Shown piece after piece: positions 12,149-24,900 of a stretch of 64,000 nucleotides of DNA; the first letter of the stretch is position 1; every line of letters starts with the position of its first letter. A program made the translations under genes and the position numbers. The notes under the pieces were generated by a model, which did no database searches, was not told where the DNA came from, and saw only the letters and a list, made by a program, of their open reading frames with translations. The stretch covers positions 372,001-436,000 of the forward strand of contig NC_090014.1 in NCBI RefSeq assembly GCF_036417845.1. Reading direction: 5' to 3'. The stretch comes from Apteryx mantelli (taxonomy: Eukaryota > Chordata > Aves > Apterygiformes > Apterygidae).

Positions 12149-15100
12149 ATGTTCCGCACGGCGGTCATGATGGCCTCGAGCCTGGCGCTGACGACGGCCG
12201 TCGTGGCTCACGCCTACTACCTGAAGCACCAGTTCTACCCCACCGTGGTTTACCTCACCAAATCCAGCCCCAGCATGGCCGTAAGTACGGGCGGGGGGGG
12301 CCGCAGCGGAGCCGCCGTTCTCCGAAAGCCCAGAGGATTCCTGCCAGGACGAGTGGCGGCGTCTTTTCCGCCCGCTTTCTGCCTCCTCTCCCGCTCGTTC
12401 GCCTCCGCGCGGGGGATATCAAACCGTTTCGTTTCCCCGCCCGTCCCGGAGCCGCGTCTCGGCTTTGGCCCGGAGGAAACTCTCTCTAACGGCCTCGAAT
12501 CTTTTTTGGGGGGCGGCGGGTGATTAGTCCTAACGGCTCTGGCTGCTTTCTGAGGCCGGGGCCTCCGTCGTCCGCGGGGAAACGAACCTCGGAGCCCCCT
12601 CGCCGGGCTGCTTCACGGTGCCAAGATGAGTCACGCCGGGCCCTGAACGGCGCCGGGAGGCTTTCGCTCGCCCTCACTTCTGCTTTCCGTCTCCCCGGAG
12701 GCCGCTGACCGAAACGGATCTTTCCGCTTGGCAGCACTTGCTGAAAACGGTGACCCTCGGGGGTGAACCGCTCGCCCCGCAGCGACGGGCGCCTGCGCCG
12801 AAGCCTCGCGGGGCCGCGCCAATCCGTGTGCCGCGCTCGGAGAGGGTGGGAACGCGGCAGCGCCGCTGCTTCTCGGCCCTTTCGCCCACACTGGAGGCAC
12901 TGGAAACGGGGCTGGGGAAGGGGGGCGAAGGCGCCCGCTCGGCTCTGAGCCGGTTCCCGGCTGCCTCTTCCGAATTAGGCTCCTTCCAGACCCCAAACGT
13001 GGCTTTTCCCAGCGTTTTTTAGCGGCGACCCGGCTGTCTCCGCGCGGCGCAGGTGGAGCAGACCGCGTCCGTGGGTGCTGCGGTGCGAAACGCGCCCCGC
13101 GGGCTGCCTGCCGGTGAGCTCTTCCCCTCCCTTTCCCGCAGGTTCTCTACATCCAGGCTTTCGTGCTGGTTTTCCTGCTGGGCAAATTTATGGGCAAGGT
13201 GTTTTTCGGGCAGCTGCGGGCAGCGGAAATGGAGGTGAGCGCCAGGGAGGAGGCGGCCGGCTCCGACGCTCGAGCCGCTCTCCGCGGAATCGCAGCGGGG
13301 AATCGGTTAATCCTAAAAAATCCACGCCGGGAAGACGCTTGGGGAGGGGGGAGTGGATCCATCGCTGGCCTTAAACGCAGCCGTCCGCCTTCCCGCTCGG
13401 GGAGCGCTTTCCTCGCCGGTTTGCGGATGCCGCGGGGATAAAGGCCGCGGGGAAGAGGCGACGCAGCAGCTCTCGAAGGGGGGGTTTAAGCTTTTTGCCG
13501 AGCCGGAGAAGCCTCGGATTCGATCTCGGGCTCCCGAATCGGAGCCGGGGGCCGCGGGGAAGGGAGGCCGCCCGGCGAGCTCCCCGCTCTGCCCCGCAGC
13601 ACCTGCTCGAGCGGTCGTGGTACGCCGTCACGGAGACCTGCCTGGCCTTCACCGTCTTCAGGGACGACTTCAGCCCCCGCTTCGTGGCCCTCTTCACCCT
13701 CCTCCTCTTCCTCAAGTGCTTCCACTGGCTGGCCGAGGACCGGGTGGATTTCGTAAGTGCTTCGCGGCCCGCGCGGCGGCTCCTCTCCCGCTCGCGGGAG
13801 CCTCGCGGGGGCGAGTGGAGCGGCGCAAAGCCCTTTCGGGGGTCTCAGCTCCGTTTCCGTCCCTCTCCGCAGATGGAGAGGAGCCCGAACATCTCCTGGC
13901 TCTTCCATTTCCGCATCGTCTGTGAGTATCTCCGAGTCTCTCCGCCCCGTCTGTCCCCCCCACCCCACCCCGCGTCGGATCCGCTCCCCGGGCAGAGCCG
14001 AGCGCCGCGGGCGCGGTTCGCCTTTTCGGCTGCTTCGCGACGCAAACAGGGGCGGCAGCTGGTCAGGAAAGATAATTTCGGCAGGGCCATTTGCATAGGG
14101 CCGGGGAAGAGGCGCCGGGGGAAAAGCCTTGTGCAGCCGAGCGTGGGACTGTTGGGGCTCGATAACCTTATCCAAGCGCTGCCGGGGCCTTGCTGCTCCG
14201 GAGAATCCCCCACTCCCGGGTTCAGGGAGGCTTTTGGAGCTGGGCAGCAGCTCCCGGGAGCTGAGCGGGGTTGGATTGCCGGGGATTTAACGAGCTCCGC
14301 TTTGGCTATGCGAAGAAATATGACCCCGGACCCACAGGAGAATAGCCAGACCCACGGAAAAACAGCCGGACCCGCAGCCAAGTGTGTTCCCACCTCCAGA
14401 GCAGGGGGTTTAGAGGGATTGAAAACAGCCGCCGAAGGAATTGGGGGGGATTTAGCCTTAAGGGGAGACGCCGGGGCGGACTTCAGCTGCCCGAAACGTG
14501 GCTCGAAGCCGAAGGGAACAAACCGTCCTTCAGACGGAGACACGGAGATGTTTCGAACGAGCGAGCCGGGACATCGGCCTCGTTACAGGGGTGTCCACCG
14601 CCAGCGAACGTTTAATTCGTCCCTTAATTCATTTACAAACTGGCTCCCACTGATATTCCTCGAGGGTCGGTCTCCCAAACCCTGGTGCTCTGATGGTGGG
14701 AAGCGTTTTGGGATGCGTGGAGCGGTTTGAAGCAGCTTTTTTTTTTTGCTCGGAGGCATCTCTGCCTCCCGTTTCCCCCCAGCTGGGCTTGTTCTCCGCC
14801 TTCGCAGCCGTCTCCTGATCTCACTCCCCTTTTCTTTCCTGTTCCCAGCGCTCATGTTTCTGCTGGGGATTCTGGATTTCCTCTTCGTCAGTCACGCGTA
14901 CCACAGCATCCTCACGCGCGGAGCCTCGGTCCAGCTGGTGTTCGGCTTCGAGGTAGGGCGAGGAGCCGTGCGCCTTGCACACGCGCCCCGAATTGTCGCC
15001 GGGAGAGCGCCGGACCCTCCCGAAAAAGGCCGAGCCGATAAATCCCACCTCGCTGCTCGGCTCCCCGTCCAAGGCGGGATTCTCAGGCGTCTCCGGCGCC

Positions 15101-18100
15101 GCCTCTCGCCCGCAGTACGCCATCCTCATGACCATGGTGCTGACCATCTTCATCAAATACGTGCTGCACTCCATCGACCTGCAGAACGAGAACCCCTGGG
15201 ACAGCAAAGCCGTCTACATGCTCTACACGGAGCTCTTCACGGGTGCGCCGCCCTCCTCTTCCCTCCTCTTCCTCCCCTTTCGGGGCTTTTGGAGAGCTTC
15301 CTGCGGCTCTGGGAGGCTGATAGGGCTTGATAAAGTCGTCTCGCTCGCGGCGCTAACGATCCGCGCCTCTTTTTTTCCCCCTTCCTGAGCCACTCTCCGG
15401 CCTCTTGGGGCTCGATGGGAGGAGGGAACGGCAAACTGAAGCGTCTCTTCCCGCCTTTTCCCCCCAGGCTTCATCAAAGTCCTGCTCTACATGGCCTTCA
15501 TGACCATCATGATCAAAGTCCACACCTTCCCGCTCTTCGCCATCCGCCCCATGTACCTGGCGATGAGGTGAGCTGGGTTTTGGGGCCCCTCTTCGGCGCC
15601 GGCGGCTGTTTCCGCTTAACCCCGCTGGCTTCCCGTCTCCTTCCAGGCAGTTTAAGAAAGCGGTGACAGACGCGATCATGTCCCGCCGGGCCATCCGCAA
15701 CATGAACACGCTGTGAGTAGCGGGGGAAGAGCGTCGCTTTGCCCCCGGCGCCTCTTTCCGGCTGTCCCTTAGCTGCAGCTTTGCCCCCCTCTTCCGTGGG
15801 ATCAGACAGGTTGGAAGGATCCTTTAGGGATCTGAGGAGAAGGGTTTGTGCGTGATTATGCTGGGATCTTCCTGCCAAACGGCTTAATTCTGGCAAAAAG
15901 GCAGACAACAGCGGGGAGAGAAGCGGATAGCTGGATTCAGAGCGGGCAGGGAGAACCCAGGAGTCCTGGCTGCCTTCCCACGTCCTCCTCGGAGGTCGAG
16001 GTCCAGCAGGAAGAGGGGACTCTTGCTCGCTGGAAGGGATTTTCCGGAGGTTCCCGGACCCCGGCAAATCTCCCTTCCACGTAATTCCGCTCTCTAAGCT
16101 CCGCCGTCTCCCCGTCCAGCTACCCCGACGCCACCCCGGAGGAGCTGCAGGCCATGGACAACGTGTGCATCATCTGCCGCGAGGAGATGGTGACGGGCGC
16201 CAAGCGTCTGCCCTGCAACCACATCTTCCACACCAGGTAGGAGAGAGCCGAGGCCATCCGTCACCGCATTTCCAGAGGCGGGGAGCGCTCCCGGGATTCC
16301 CCTCCGGAGCTGGAGGGCGGGTTCGATCGGTGATTCGGGAGCGATGTGTCCCGTCTCCGCCAGGGAGGCGGATGGATCCTCCCTGGCCGCGCGGCAGATA
16401 ATTAACGCAGGGCCGTCGTGTCGCGGCGTGACGCCCCGGAGAGGGGGGGGGGAGATTTTCCCATCCCCGCCGAAATTATCGCGTGGCCCCTCTTAACCGG
16501 GGGGGTGTCGGTGCCCCCGCAGCTGCCTGCGGTCGTGGTTCCAGCGCCAGCAGACGTGTCCCACCTGCCGCATGGACGTGCTGCGCGCTTCCCTGCCCGC
16601 GCAGTCGCAGCCGCCGCCCGAGGCGCCGGAGCAAGCCCAGCAGCCGCCGCAGCCGCCGCAGGTTCCCCAGCCGCCCAACTGTGAGTGGACGCGGGCGGTT
16701 TGGGCTAATGGCGCCGAAACGGGGAGCTCGGGGATGACGGGGGCGGATTTCGGAGCCGACGAGGGCGGATTTCGGAGGGGGATAACGATTTGCGGGTGTC
16801 CCGAGCTGGGCGAGTTGCTCCGTGCGTCGTCTCCAGGCCACCGTTGCCTCGAAGGGTGTCGAATCCGAGAGTCTTGGCCCAAACTCTTCCGTCCTGCTCC
16901 AGAAAGATGTTTTAAGGAAATTCGTAGCTCTAACCCGCTTTTCTTCCTCCGCAGTTCCCCAAGGAATCCTGCCGCCTTTTCCTCCGGGGATGTTCCCCTT
17001 CTGGCCACCGGTGGGTCCCTTCCCTCCGGTCCCCGGCGTGCAGCCGCCCAACAGCGCCGAAAACGCCGGAGCCGCCTCGAGCACGGCTTCGGGTGAGCCG
17101 CCGGCTTTCCCCTCTCCCTGCCCGGATGCCCTTCCTCCGGGAGGGAATGGTGGGGCCGGTATCCAGAGAGAGGAAGGGTTTTCCCCGTCTCCCTCCACGC
17201 TCACGTCCTTCCTCTCCCCGCAGCCAGCGCTGCGAGGCCCGGAGATGCTGCTGCAACGGGATCAGAAGCCACTCCGGCGGGAGCAGTGCCTGGGCTTCCC
17301 TTCCCGCCGCCCTGGATGGGGATGCCGTGGCCGCCGCTGTTCGGTAAGCGGAGAAAGAAGCGCGTTTTGAGGCGCTTTATCCTGGCACAGGGAGGAAAAG
17401 CCGCTGCGTCCTGCCTCCCTGGAGGCCGATCTCCTCCGGAGAACCCCGCGCCGTCCCGTTATCCCTCACCCACCTGTTTTGTTTTGTTTTCCCCCCCCGT
17501 TCCCAGGTTTCCCTCCCATGCCGGTGCCGCCCGCCGGCTTCGCGGGGCTGACGGAGGAAGAGCTGCAGGCCATGGAGGGCCACGACCGGCAGAACCTGGA
17601 AGCCAGGCTGCAGTGTCTGCAGAACATCCACACGCTCCTGGACGCCGCCATGCTGCAGATCAACCAGTACCTGACGGTCCTGGCGACCATCGGGTAACGC
17701 TGCCGCCGGCGGAACCGCGCGCCGGGACGGCTCCGAGCCGTAGCGACGTCCGCGTGGGGACAGGCTCCCCCTCTTCCCCTTCCCGCGGTGGCCTTTGAGG
17801 AATCCGTGGGGTTCCCGCTGCCGGGAGACGGGATGGGAGAGAGAGAGAGATCTGGGCACGGCGGAGTCTCGCGGGCCAGAAGCGGTCGGCAAAGTGTTAG
17901 GAACCGCCTGGTTTGGGCGTTTTTATTTTCCTTTTTATCTTTTTTTTTCATGGCGTTTGCTCGTTTTCACCCAGGTGTCCTCGCCCCGCTCCGCCCCAGC
18001 CCCCTTCCGCCGCCGCTGCCGCTTCCTCGAGCCGGGAGACCCCTGCCGAAGAGTCCGTCCCGCTCCGCTCGCCGGACGGCGCCTCGGCACCCGCCACCGA

Positions 18101-18788
18101 GCCCGACTCGACGGCTTCCCTCGGTGCGTGAGCCCTCTCCGGCCCCGGGTGGCGGTTTGTTCCCGAACGGGCGGTATCCAGCCGTTCCAAAAAGCCGGGA
18201 TTCGAAAGCCTGCTCGCCAAGCATCCGATCCTTCTTTAGGAGCGTTACGGCGATGGGCCGGGTTGAATCGAGGTGCCGTACGGCTCTTTTTTGAGCCGGT
18301 AGGAGAAATTGGGGGGAGAGACACCCCGCGAGGCACGTAAGCGCCGCTGCAGAGGTTTAGGCAGGTAACGGGAGGGAGAATCGGGCTCCTTGAGGCTCTG
18401 ACGGTCCCCAAACGCCGAGACCGGACCCTCTTTTAAGATATCCGAGTCTCTCGGCGGTTATTTAGCCATTTACCGGCAGGCTGCAGGTGCGGTTTTCCCA
18501 GGCAGACGCCTTATCCCGCCACTCGGGTGTTTGTCTCTTCGCGCAGCTGCTTTTCTATAAACTTAAACCAATTTTTCCCAGCTCTCCGAGCCTCAATTCC
18601 TCAAACTCACGCGGTTCCGCTTTGTTCCCTCAGATCCGGCTGGACCGGTGGGCGCCGAGGGCTTCACGCCTCTCGCCGGGCCGGAAGAGGAAGGCGAGGA
18701 ATCGTCTCTGCTGGGGGAACCCGACGCCGCGGAGCTCCGGAGACGCCGGCTCCAGAAACTGGAATCGCCCCCTTCCTCTTCTCACTGA
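12149..18788 (+). CDS. SYVN1: E3 ubiquitin ligase synoviolin / HRD1
   Basis: SYVN1 is the membrane-embedded E3 of ER-associated degradation, ubiquitinating misfolded proteins with SEL1L. Fifteen coding exons: 12149-12280, 13142-13234, 13600-13752, 13873-13921, 14849-14952, 15116-15242, 15468-15567, 15647-15712, 16120-16236, 16523-16680, 16955-17092, 17224-17343, 17507-17693, 17975-18123, 18634-18788. All have GT/AG edges and they sum to 615 codons plus stop (human 617). The amino half carries the hydrophobic segments, starting MFRTAVMMASSLALT. The RING-H2 runs from C291 (CIICREEM) through C307, H309, H312 and C315 to C326 and C329, the human numbering. A proline-rich cytosolic tail follows, then the conserved ELRRRRLQKLESP end. 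The start matches the human start and follows the acceptor at 12130. The frame is intact throughout, and base quality here looks better than in genes further right. Confidence 0.98.
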
Positions 18789-21400
18789 CGTCCTTCCTCC
18801 GCAGCTCGCCTGGGTGACCGATTTTGGGCTCTGTTTTTCCCCCCCAGCTCTTCTCCCTCCCTCTTCCTCATCCCCGCCGCCGAAATTTCACGGAAGACGA
18901 AGGCGTGGGGACGGCAGCGGGGGAGCCGGTCCCATCGTCCCTCTGCGTTTGGGGCCCTCGCGTGCAGAGAAACAGACTCGTCTTGAGGCCGGGGAGCCGG
19001 GTTCGGCCTCTTTTTCTGCCTTTTCTTCCCGGTTCCGACTTAAAACCCCAAGAAAACCACAGCCTGGAAGCAAACCCGTCCCCGGCTGTCCTGTCTGCGA
19101 CTCCAGCCTTGTGCAGCACCCGCCTCCGCTGGCTCCTTTTCCGGAGCCTCCAGCCCCTTGTTGGAGGACGCAGCCATCGTCCGCGGCCGCCTTTTTCTCT
19201 CCGGCGGGCGGCAGCTTCTTTCCACCTGTTTTTTCTCGCTTTGGCCCCGTTTTCTTTCTACCTCTCTGGAGTCCCGGGCTCTGCCTCCGTGATGCCAGCC
19301 GGGAAGCCGTTCCAAAGGAGCAGGGGGAGCTGCCTTTGCGCTGGACGTTGGCAGGATGCGCTAGGCAGCTGGTTTGGAGGCCGAAGGAGTCGATAAAAGC
19401 GTTTCGCTCTCCACCGTCATCTGAGCTGGCGGTCACAGAGCCCGATTTGGGGCGTTTCGGGCTGATCCGGGCGTTGATTTGCGGCAGGAAGCTCCGGCCG
19501 TCTTCGTGCCGTGTTAGGACCTGGTGGCTTTTTCGGTCAAGCGAAGGAGAGGCTTGAAATTGCTTGAAAGCTCTTGGTTTTCACCCAAGTTCTTCTCCGA
19601 GTGCTTTGGGACGGGCTGAGAATGAATCCCTGCGTCTCCGGGAGGAGAAACGCGGCCGAAGTCTCTCTGCCCTCGACCGCAACGTCCCTGTAAGGCGCCG
19701 GCGGCCGTTCTGCTCGGAGCTTATTCCCGTTCGATCTCTTCCCGCTTCATTTTAGCAGCGCTTCGGGAGGGCGGGAGGCAAAAAGCCGCCTCGACTGCGG
19801 CCTGGCGGGGACGGTGGCGAGCTGGGGTGAAACGAGCCACGTCAGCTGCCGTCCCGGAGCTCCGAGGGGTTTCGTTCGCCTCCGCTCCAGCTGCGCTCCG
19901 TGTTGCTTGCTTCAACGCCCTCCCTTTCCGGAAGGGCTCGTTAGAGGCGGACGGTCTCTTGCCGATTGACAGTATTAGCGGATCTCTCCTAGGAACCGCC
20001 TTGGCTGTGGATAGCGGCGATGGGGAGCCTGTCCGGGGCATCGTAACGGAGAGCCTTCGGCGATTTTAATAAACCCTCCGATTCTCCGGCCTGATCCTCT
20101 CCCTTTATCCCTCTGCGCAACTCCCAAGGGAGCAGCCGGGCTCGCGGTGTGTCCATATCGGTGTCGGGGAGCGGTTTGGACATCCGTGCCGGCGGCTAAC
20201 GGCACCAGGAGGTGGCTTTAAGTCTTGCTCCGTTAACTCTCGGCTCCCAGCTGCCTGATTCTTGCCTGGTTTTCCCCCTCCGAGGGGGCTGGAGTCAGCG
20301 CGCCGTGTGGCACAGCGGGAAGGAGCGCTGGGACAGAGCGTCAACACCTGCCATCGCCCAACTCTGGCATCCGCGTGGCCCCCGGGGACCCTCGGAGCTC
20401 TCTCCGCCGTGTGTCTTTTCTGTTCCAGGGATGTTATCACTCTTCAGTGCCTCTCTTTTAACCGAAGCGGCTTCTAATAGTACACATATCTCAGGGAAAA
20501 CAGTCGGAGACGGCGCGGGAAGCTCGGGGACCTCTTCCCTTTCCCGCCATCGGCCCTTCTGAAGAAAAGGTGGAAAGTGGATTTTTGGGCGGCGAGAGGA
20601 TCACGCGGGGCGGTGAGCCCAAAGGGGGATAGTTTTGGCGTGAGGCCAAGCTTTGCGCCCCACGTCCGTAACTGTGTGGGAGGCTCCGGGGGGAGGCGAA
20701 GCGCCTGGCCGGCGGGTGAGGAATTCACGCGGAGGGGATGGAGAGCGTTTTGCCGCAGCACGGGCCAACCTGGAGGTGGCCGGCACCTTCTCGCGATCCT
20801 TTTCCTTCCCTTCTCCGTATCCCGCTGAGGCTCTCCCAGGGCTGCATCCCCTTCTCCGGGTTAATTTGGGAGGGGGAGCTCGTTACCGAAAAATAGTGTA
20901 TTATGAGCAACTCGGCAATAACAAAGCGGTGTTTGGAAACTTGAGTGTTGAGGAGTTGCCTGGGTCTCCTGCTTCCGGGGCTCGGAGTGGAGTCGATCCG
21001 AAAGCCCGCCGTGGAGCGCCCTGGGTTTTTTTGTTTTTTTTTTAAATAACCTTTTTGAGTGGAAAAGCGAGAATATTTTTGGATGGTCCCATTTTATGTT
21101 GGGCTTTTGGAGAAGCTGAGGCCGCGGAAGCGTGCCCCCAGCTTCCTTGGACTTTGCTTCCTTTAGGGGTTGATTTAATCTGGGGAGAGGAAAGTGAAGA
21201 AGTGAGGGCGACCGCAAGGACGAGTCTGGCCCGTCGCTGCCTCCGTTGCTTCCTTTTAACTTCTCTCTCCCCCCCATTTTATTTGTGCGCGGCAGAGTTC
21301 ACGTTGGAGGGTTTGGGTAATTATTTAATTTGTAAATAATGTACAAATTTTTAATAGCTTAATTGTATATACAGCAAAATAAAGATTGCATTAAAGCTTG
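18789..21400 (+). other. SYVN1: SYVN1 3' untranslated region
   Basis: About 2.6 kb follow the stop without a splice signal or coherent protein, ending in an AT-rich tail (TTGTAAATAATGTACAAAT near 21330) with AATAAA at 21378-21383. Open frames here, on both strands, show no recognisable family. Confidence 0.75.
21378..21383 (+). terminator. SYVN1: SYVN1 poly(A) signal
   Basis: Canonical AATAAA in an AT-rich context, followed by a GT-rich stretch (GTTCTGGTTTTGCGCGTGGG from about 21402) as expected for a cleavage site. Confidence 0.85.
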
Positions 21401-21539
21401 GCGTTCTGGTTTTGCGCGTGGGTGTTGGGGGAGGAGTATTAACCCCCTACAGCCCTGCCCTCGGCCTCTGTTGTCCTCCAGGCCTTGATCCTCCAGGCTC
21501 TTCCCTTGGCCCAGGAGTCAGAGGGGGCCAAGGAGTCTG

Positions 21540-21800
21540 ATGGCTCCTCTGGTCTCTCTTCCTCATGTGTCTCTATGGTTTTTAAGGAGCCAGTTGCCTC
21601 CTCTGGTCTCTTCCCACCACACCCTAATGTCTCTATGGTTATTGAGGAGCCACTTGACCACTCTGGTCTCTCTCCGAGTGTCTCTATGGTTGGTAAAGAG
21701 GCTGTGCTGGCAGTGATTCCCCTCCCCGTGTCTCTATAGTTGCCAAGGAGCCTCCTGGCCGCTCTGGTTTCTCTTCCCGAGCCTGTCTCTATGCTCCTGG
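21540..21800. repeat. Minisatellite between SYVN1 and the PRPF39-like gene
   Basis: Five units of about 53 bp, each with GTCTCTATGGTT and a CCTCTGGTCTCTCTTCC-like block. It is moderately diverged and codes for nothing convincing. Confidence 0.85.
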
Positions 21801-21994
21801 CGCCTTTCGACCACAGAGACGCGGCAAGGAAAGCCGGAAGTCTCTTTTTGGCCGGTCCGCCCCGGCGCTCCACGGCTGGTCTCGGCGCTCACGGGGCCTC
21901 TCTAGCCCGCCGGTCCTCCGGCGCTCTCTGGCGGTCCATCCGGGTCCCGGCGGCGAGGCGCATGCGCGGCGACTGCGTGGGGCCGCGCGACAAG
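21800..21994 (+). promoter_or_regulatory. Promoter of the PRPF39-like gene
   Basis: Short CpG-rich segment between the minisatellite and the start codon, with an ETS-type CCGGAAG at 21834-21840 and an AAGATGGCGGC context at the start itself (YY1-like), both common in housekeeping promoters. The transcription start is inferred, not seen. Confidence 0.45.
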
Positions 21995-24900
21995 ATGGCG
22001 GCGGAGGGGCCGGAGGCGCCGGCGAGCCCGGGCCGCGGCGGGGCCGAGGGGACGCTGGGGCCCGGCGAGGACGGCGGCACCGACCCCCCCGGTGAGCCCC
22101 GCGGAGGGGCTGGGGGGCGGTGTGGGGCAGATCGGGCTGAGGGGAGACGTGGGGCGGCTGGTTGTGGGGCAGATGGGGCTGAGGGTGGAGCTGTGGGGCA
22201 GGTTGGGTTGAGGGGGAGCTGTGGGGCAGGTTGTGGGGCAGATCGGGCTGAAGGGAGAGCTGTGGGGCAGGTTGTGGGGCAGGTGGGACTGAGGGGAGAG
22301 CTGTGGGGCAGGTTGTGGGGCAGGTCGGGCTGAGGGGGAGCTGTGGGGCAGGTTGTGGGGCAGGTGGGACTGAGGGGAGAGCTGTGGGGCAGGTTGTGGG
22401 ACAGGTCGGGCTGAGGGGGAGCTGTGGGGCAGGTTGTGGGGCAGGTGGGGTTGAAGGGAGAGCTGTGGGGCAGGTTGTGGGGCAGGTGGGGTTGAAGGGA
22501 GAGCTGTGGGGCAGGTTGTGGGGCAGGTCGGGCTGAAGGGAGAGCTGTGGGGCAGGTTGGGCTGGGGGAGGGTGACCGTGCACCAAGTTGTGGGGCAGAT
22601 ATGGGGCTGGGGGGGGGGTGTTAAGGGGGGCAGGTTGTGGAGCAGAGGAGCCAAATGGGGCAAAAACGGGGAGAAACTGGGATGGGGGGGGCAGCGGTGT
22701 AACAGGGACGTGGGGCCCCCCCAGAGGCATGTGGGGTGGCCGTGGGGATCCAGGGGGCCCCCCGAGAGACGTGTGGGGCAGCCCCAAAGGCTGTGGGGTG
22801 CCCCTGGGGATCCAGGGGGGGCCCCCAGGGATGTGGGGCGCCCCCAAGAGCCCTCCAAGCTGGTCGCCTGGGTCCCCTCGCCTGCTCCGGGCCGCTCGCC
22901 GAGGCCCAGCTCCGTTAACCATCGGGGGGGTGTCATTAGCCGTGACCGGCTTGTCAATCGTACGGGAGCTCGTTAACCGCAGGGAGCTCATTAATCCCCC
23001 CACTTTTTTGCAGCCCCCGTGGCCGAACCGCTGCCCCCGGCGCCCGCCGCGGAGGGGACCGGCGACGCCGACCCCGACCCGCCGCCGCTGCCACCGCCGC
23101 CACCGTCGTCGCCGCCGCTGCCGCCGCCGCAGGGCTGCAACGGGGCGACGAGCCCCGGCCCCGAGGAGCCGCCGGCCGCCCCCGAGGAGCCGCCGGCCCC
23201 CCGGGAGCGCGAGCCTGCCCCGCCGCCGCTGCCCCCCGCCGAGCCCGCCCCCGCCGACCCCCCCGACTTCGAGCGCTTCTGGCGGGCCGCCCGCGACAAC
23301 CCCCACGACTTCACCGCCTGGACCGAGCTCCTGCAGTACGTGGAGCAAGAGGTGGGTGGAAAAAAAAACCCAAAAACGCCCGGGGAGAGGTTAAAAAACG
23401 CCCCCTCGCCCCCCTGCACAAGCCCCGGCTACGAAATGGCTCTGCCACCTGGGGTGCGAGGCGTTTTGGGGCGTTACGTGCCGTTTTCAGTTCTAATTCC
23501 TGACAGAACCGGGTGCTTGAGACCTTTGGGGGAGTTATGTGCTGGTTTTGGCCCTAATTCCTGACTGATCCGGGTGCTCAAGATGTTTTGGGGAGTTACA
23601 TGCTGTTTTCAGGTCTTAATTCCCGGTAGAGCCGGGCGCTCGAGGCGTTTTGGGGCATTACGTGCCGTTTTCGGCCCTGTTTCGTGACGGAGCCAGGTGC
23701 TTGATGTGCTTTGGGGCATTTGACGCTGTTTTGGGCTCCGATTCCTGACAGAGACAGATAGTTGGGGCGTTTTGGGGCGTTCCATGCTGTTTTTGGCTCT
23801 AATTCCTGATGGACTTGGGCGCTCGAGGCGTTTTGGGGAGTTACGCACTGTTTTCGGTTCTTAATTCCTGATGGAGCTGGGTGCTCGAGACGTTTTGGGG
23901 CGTTCCATGCTGTTTTCAGCCCTAATTCCTGATAGAGCCGAGCGCTCGGGGCATTTCAGGACGTTACACACCATTTTCACCCCTGGCTCTTTCTCCCCGC
24001 TCGCGATGGAAACAACCCCCCCGCGTCGAACAACGGCATTAATTAAGCGGTTTATTAAAACTTAACCCGTGGGGGCGGCTGAGACCAAAGTCCCCTTTTC
24101 ACCGCGAAAACGCGGCGGTCGCGGAAACCCGAGGGGTGACGGCGACGGGGACGGGGGGGGCACCGTAACGCGGTGGCGGCTCCGGCCCAGCGCACGCTTT
24201 CGCCCTCGCAGAACCACATCTTCGCCGCCCGCAAGGCTTTCGACGCCTTCTTCGCCCACTACCCCTACTGCTACGGCTACTGGAAGAAGTACGCCGACAT
24301 GGAGCGCCGCTTCGACTTCGGCAAGGAGACCGAGGAGGTGCGGGGCCTTTCCGGGGCGGCGCGCGCCGTTTTTCGGGCCTTGCTCCCTGACGGAGCCGGG
24401 GGCCGGAGGCGTTTCGGGGCGTTACCCCCCCTCCCCCCTCCCCGTTTCTGTCCCTGCTTCGTGACGGAGCTGTACGGCCGAGGCGTTTCGGGGCGTTACA
24501 CCCCGTTTCTGTCCCTGCTTCGTGACAGATCCAGGTGCCCGAGGCATTTCGGGGCGTTACGTGCCGTTTCCGTCCCCGCTCCGTGATGGAGATGGACAGC
24601 TGAGGCGTTTTGGGGCAATATGCGCCATTCCCGTCCTCGCTTTGTGAGGGAGCGAGGTAGCTGAGGCGTTCGGGGGGGTTTCACCTCCCGTCTCCGTCCC
24701 CGCTTTGCGACGGAGCCGAGCGTCTCCGAGGCGTTTTGGGGTTTTACCTCCCATTTCCACCCCCGCCTCGCCACGGAGCCAAGCGTTTTCCGAGGCGTCT
24801 CCGTGACTTTCCGACGCTCTCCGGCCGCAGGTGTTCGAGCGCGGGCTGCAGTCCATCCCCCTCAGCATGGACCTGTGGATCCACTACATCTCCTACCTCC

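Noticed and set aside
21789-23348. 519-codon open frame on the minus strand
   Set aside because: It spans the first PRPF39-like exons and a minisatellite; composition is periodic proline/glutamine with no family resemblance, and the opposite strand has spliced, conserved coding sequence.
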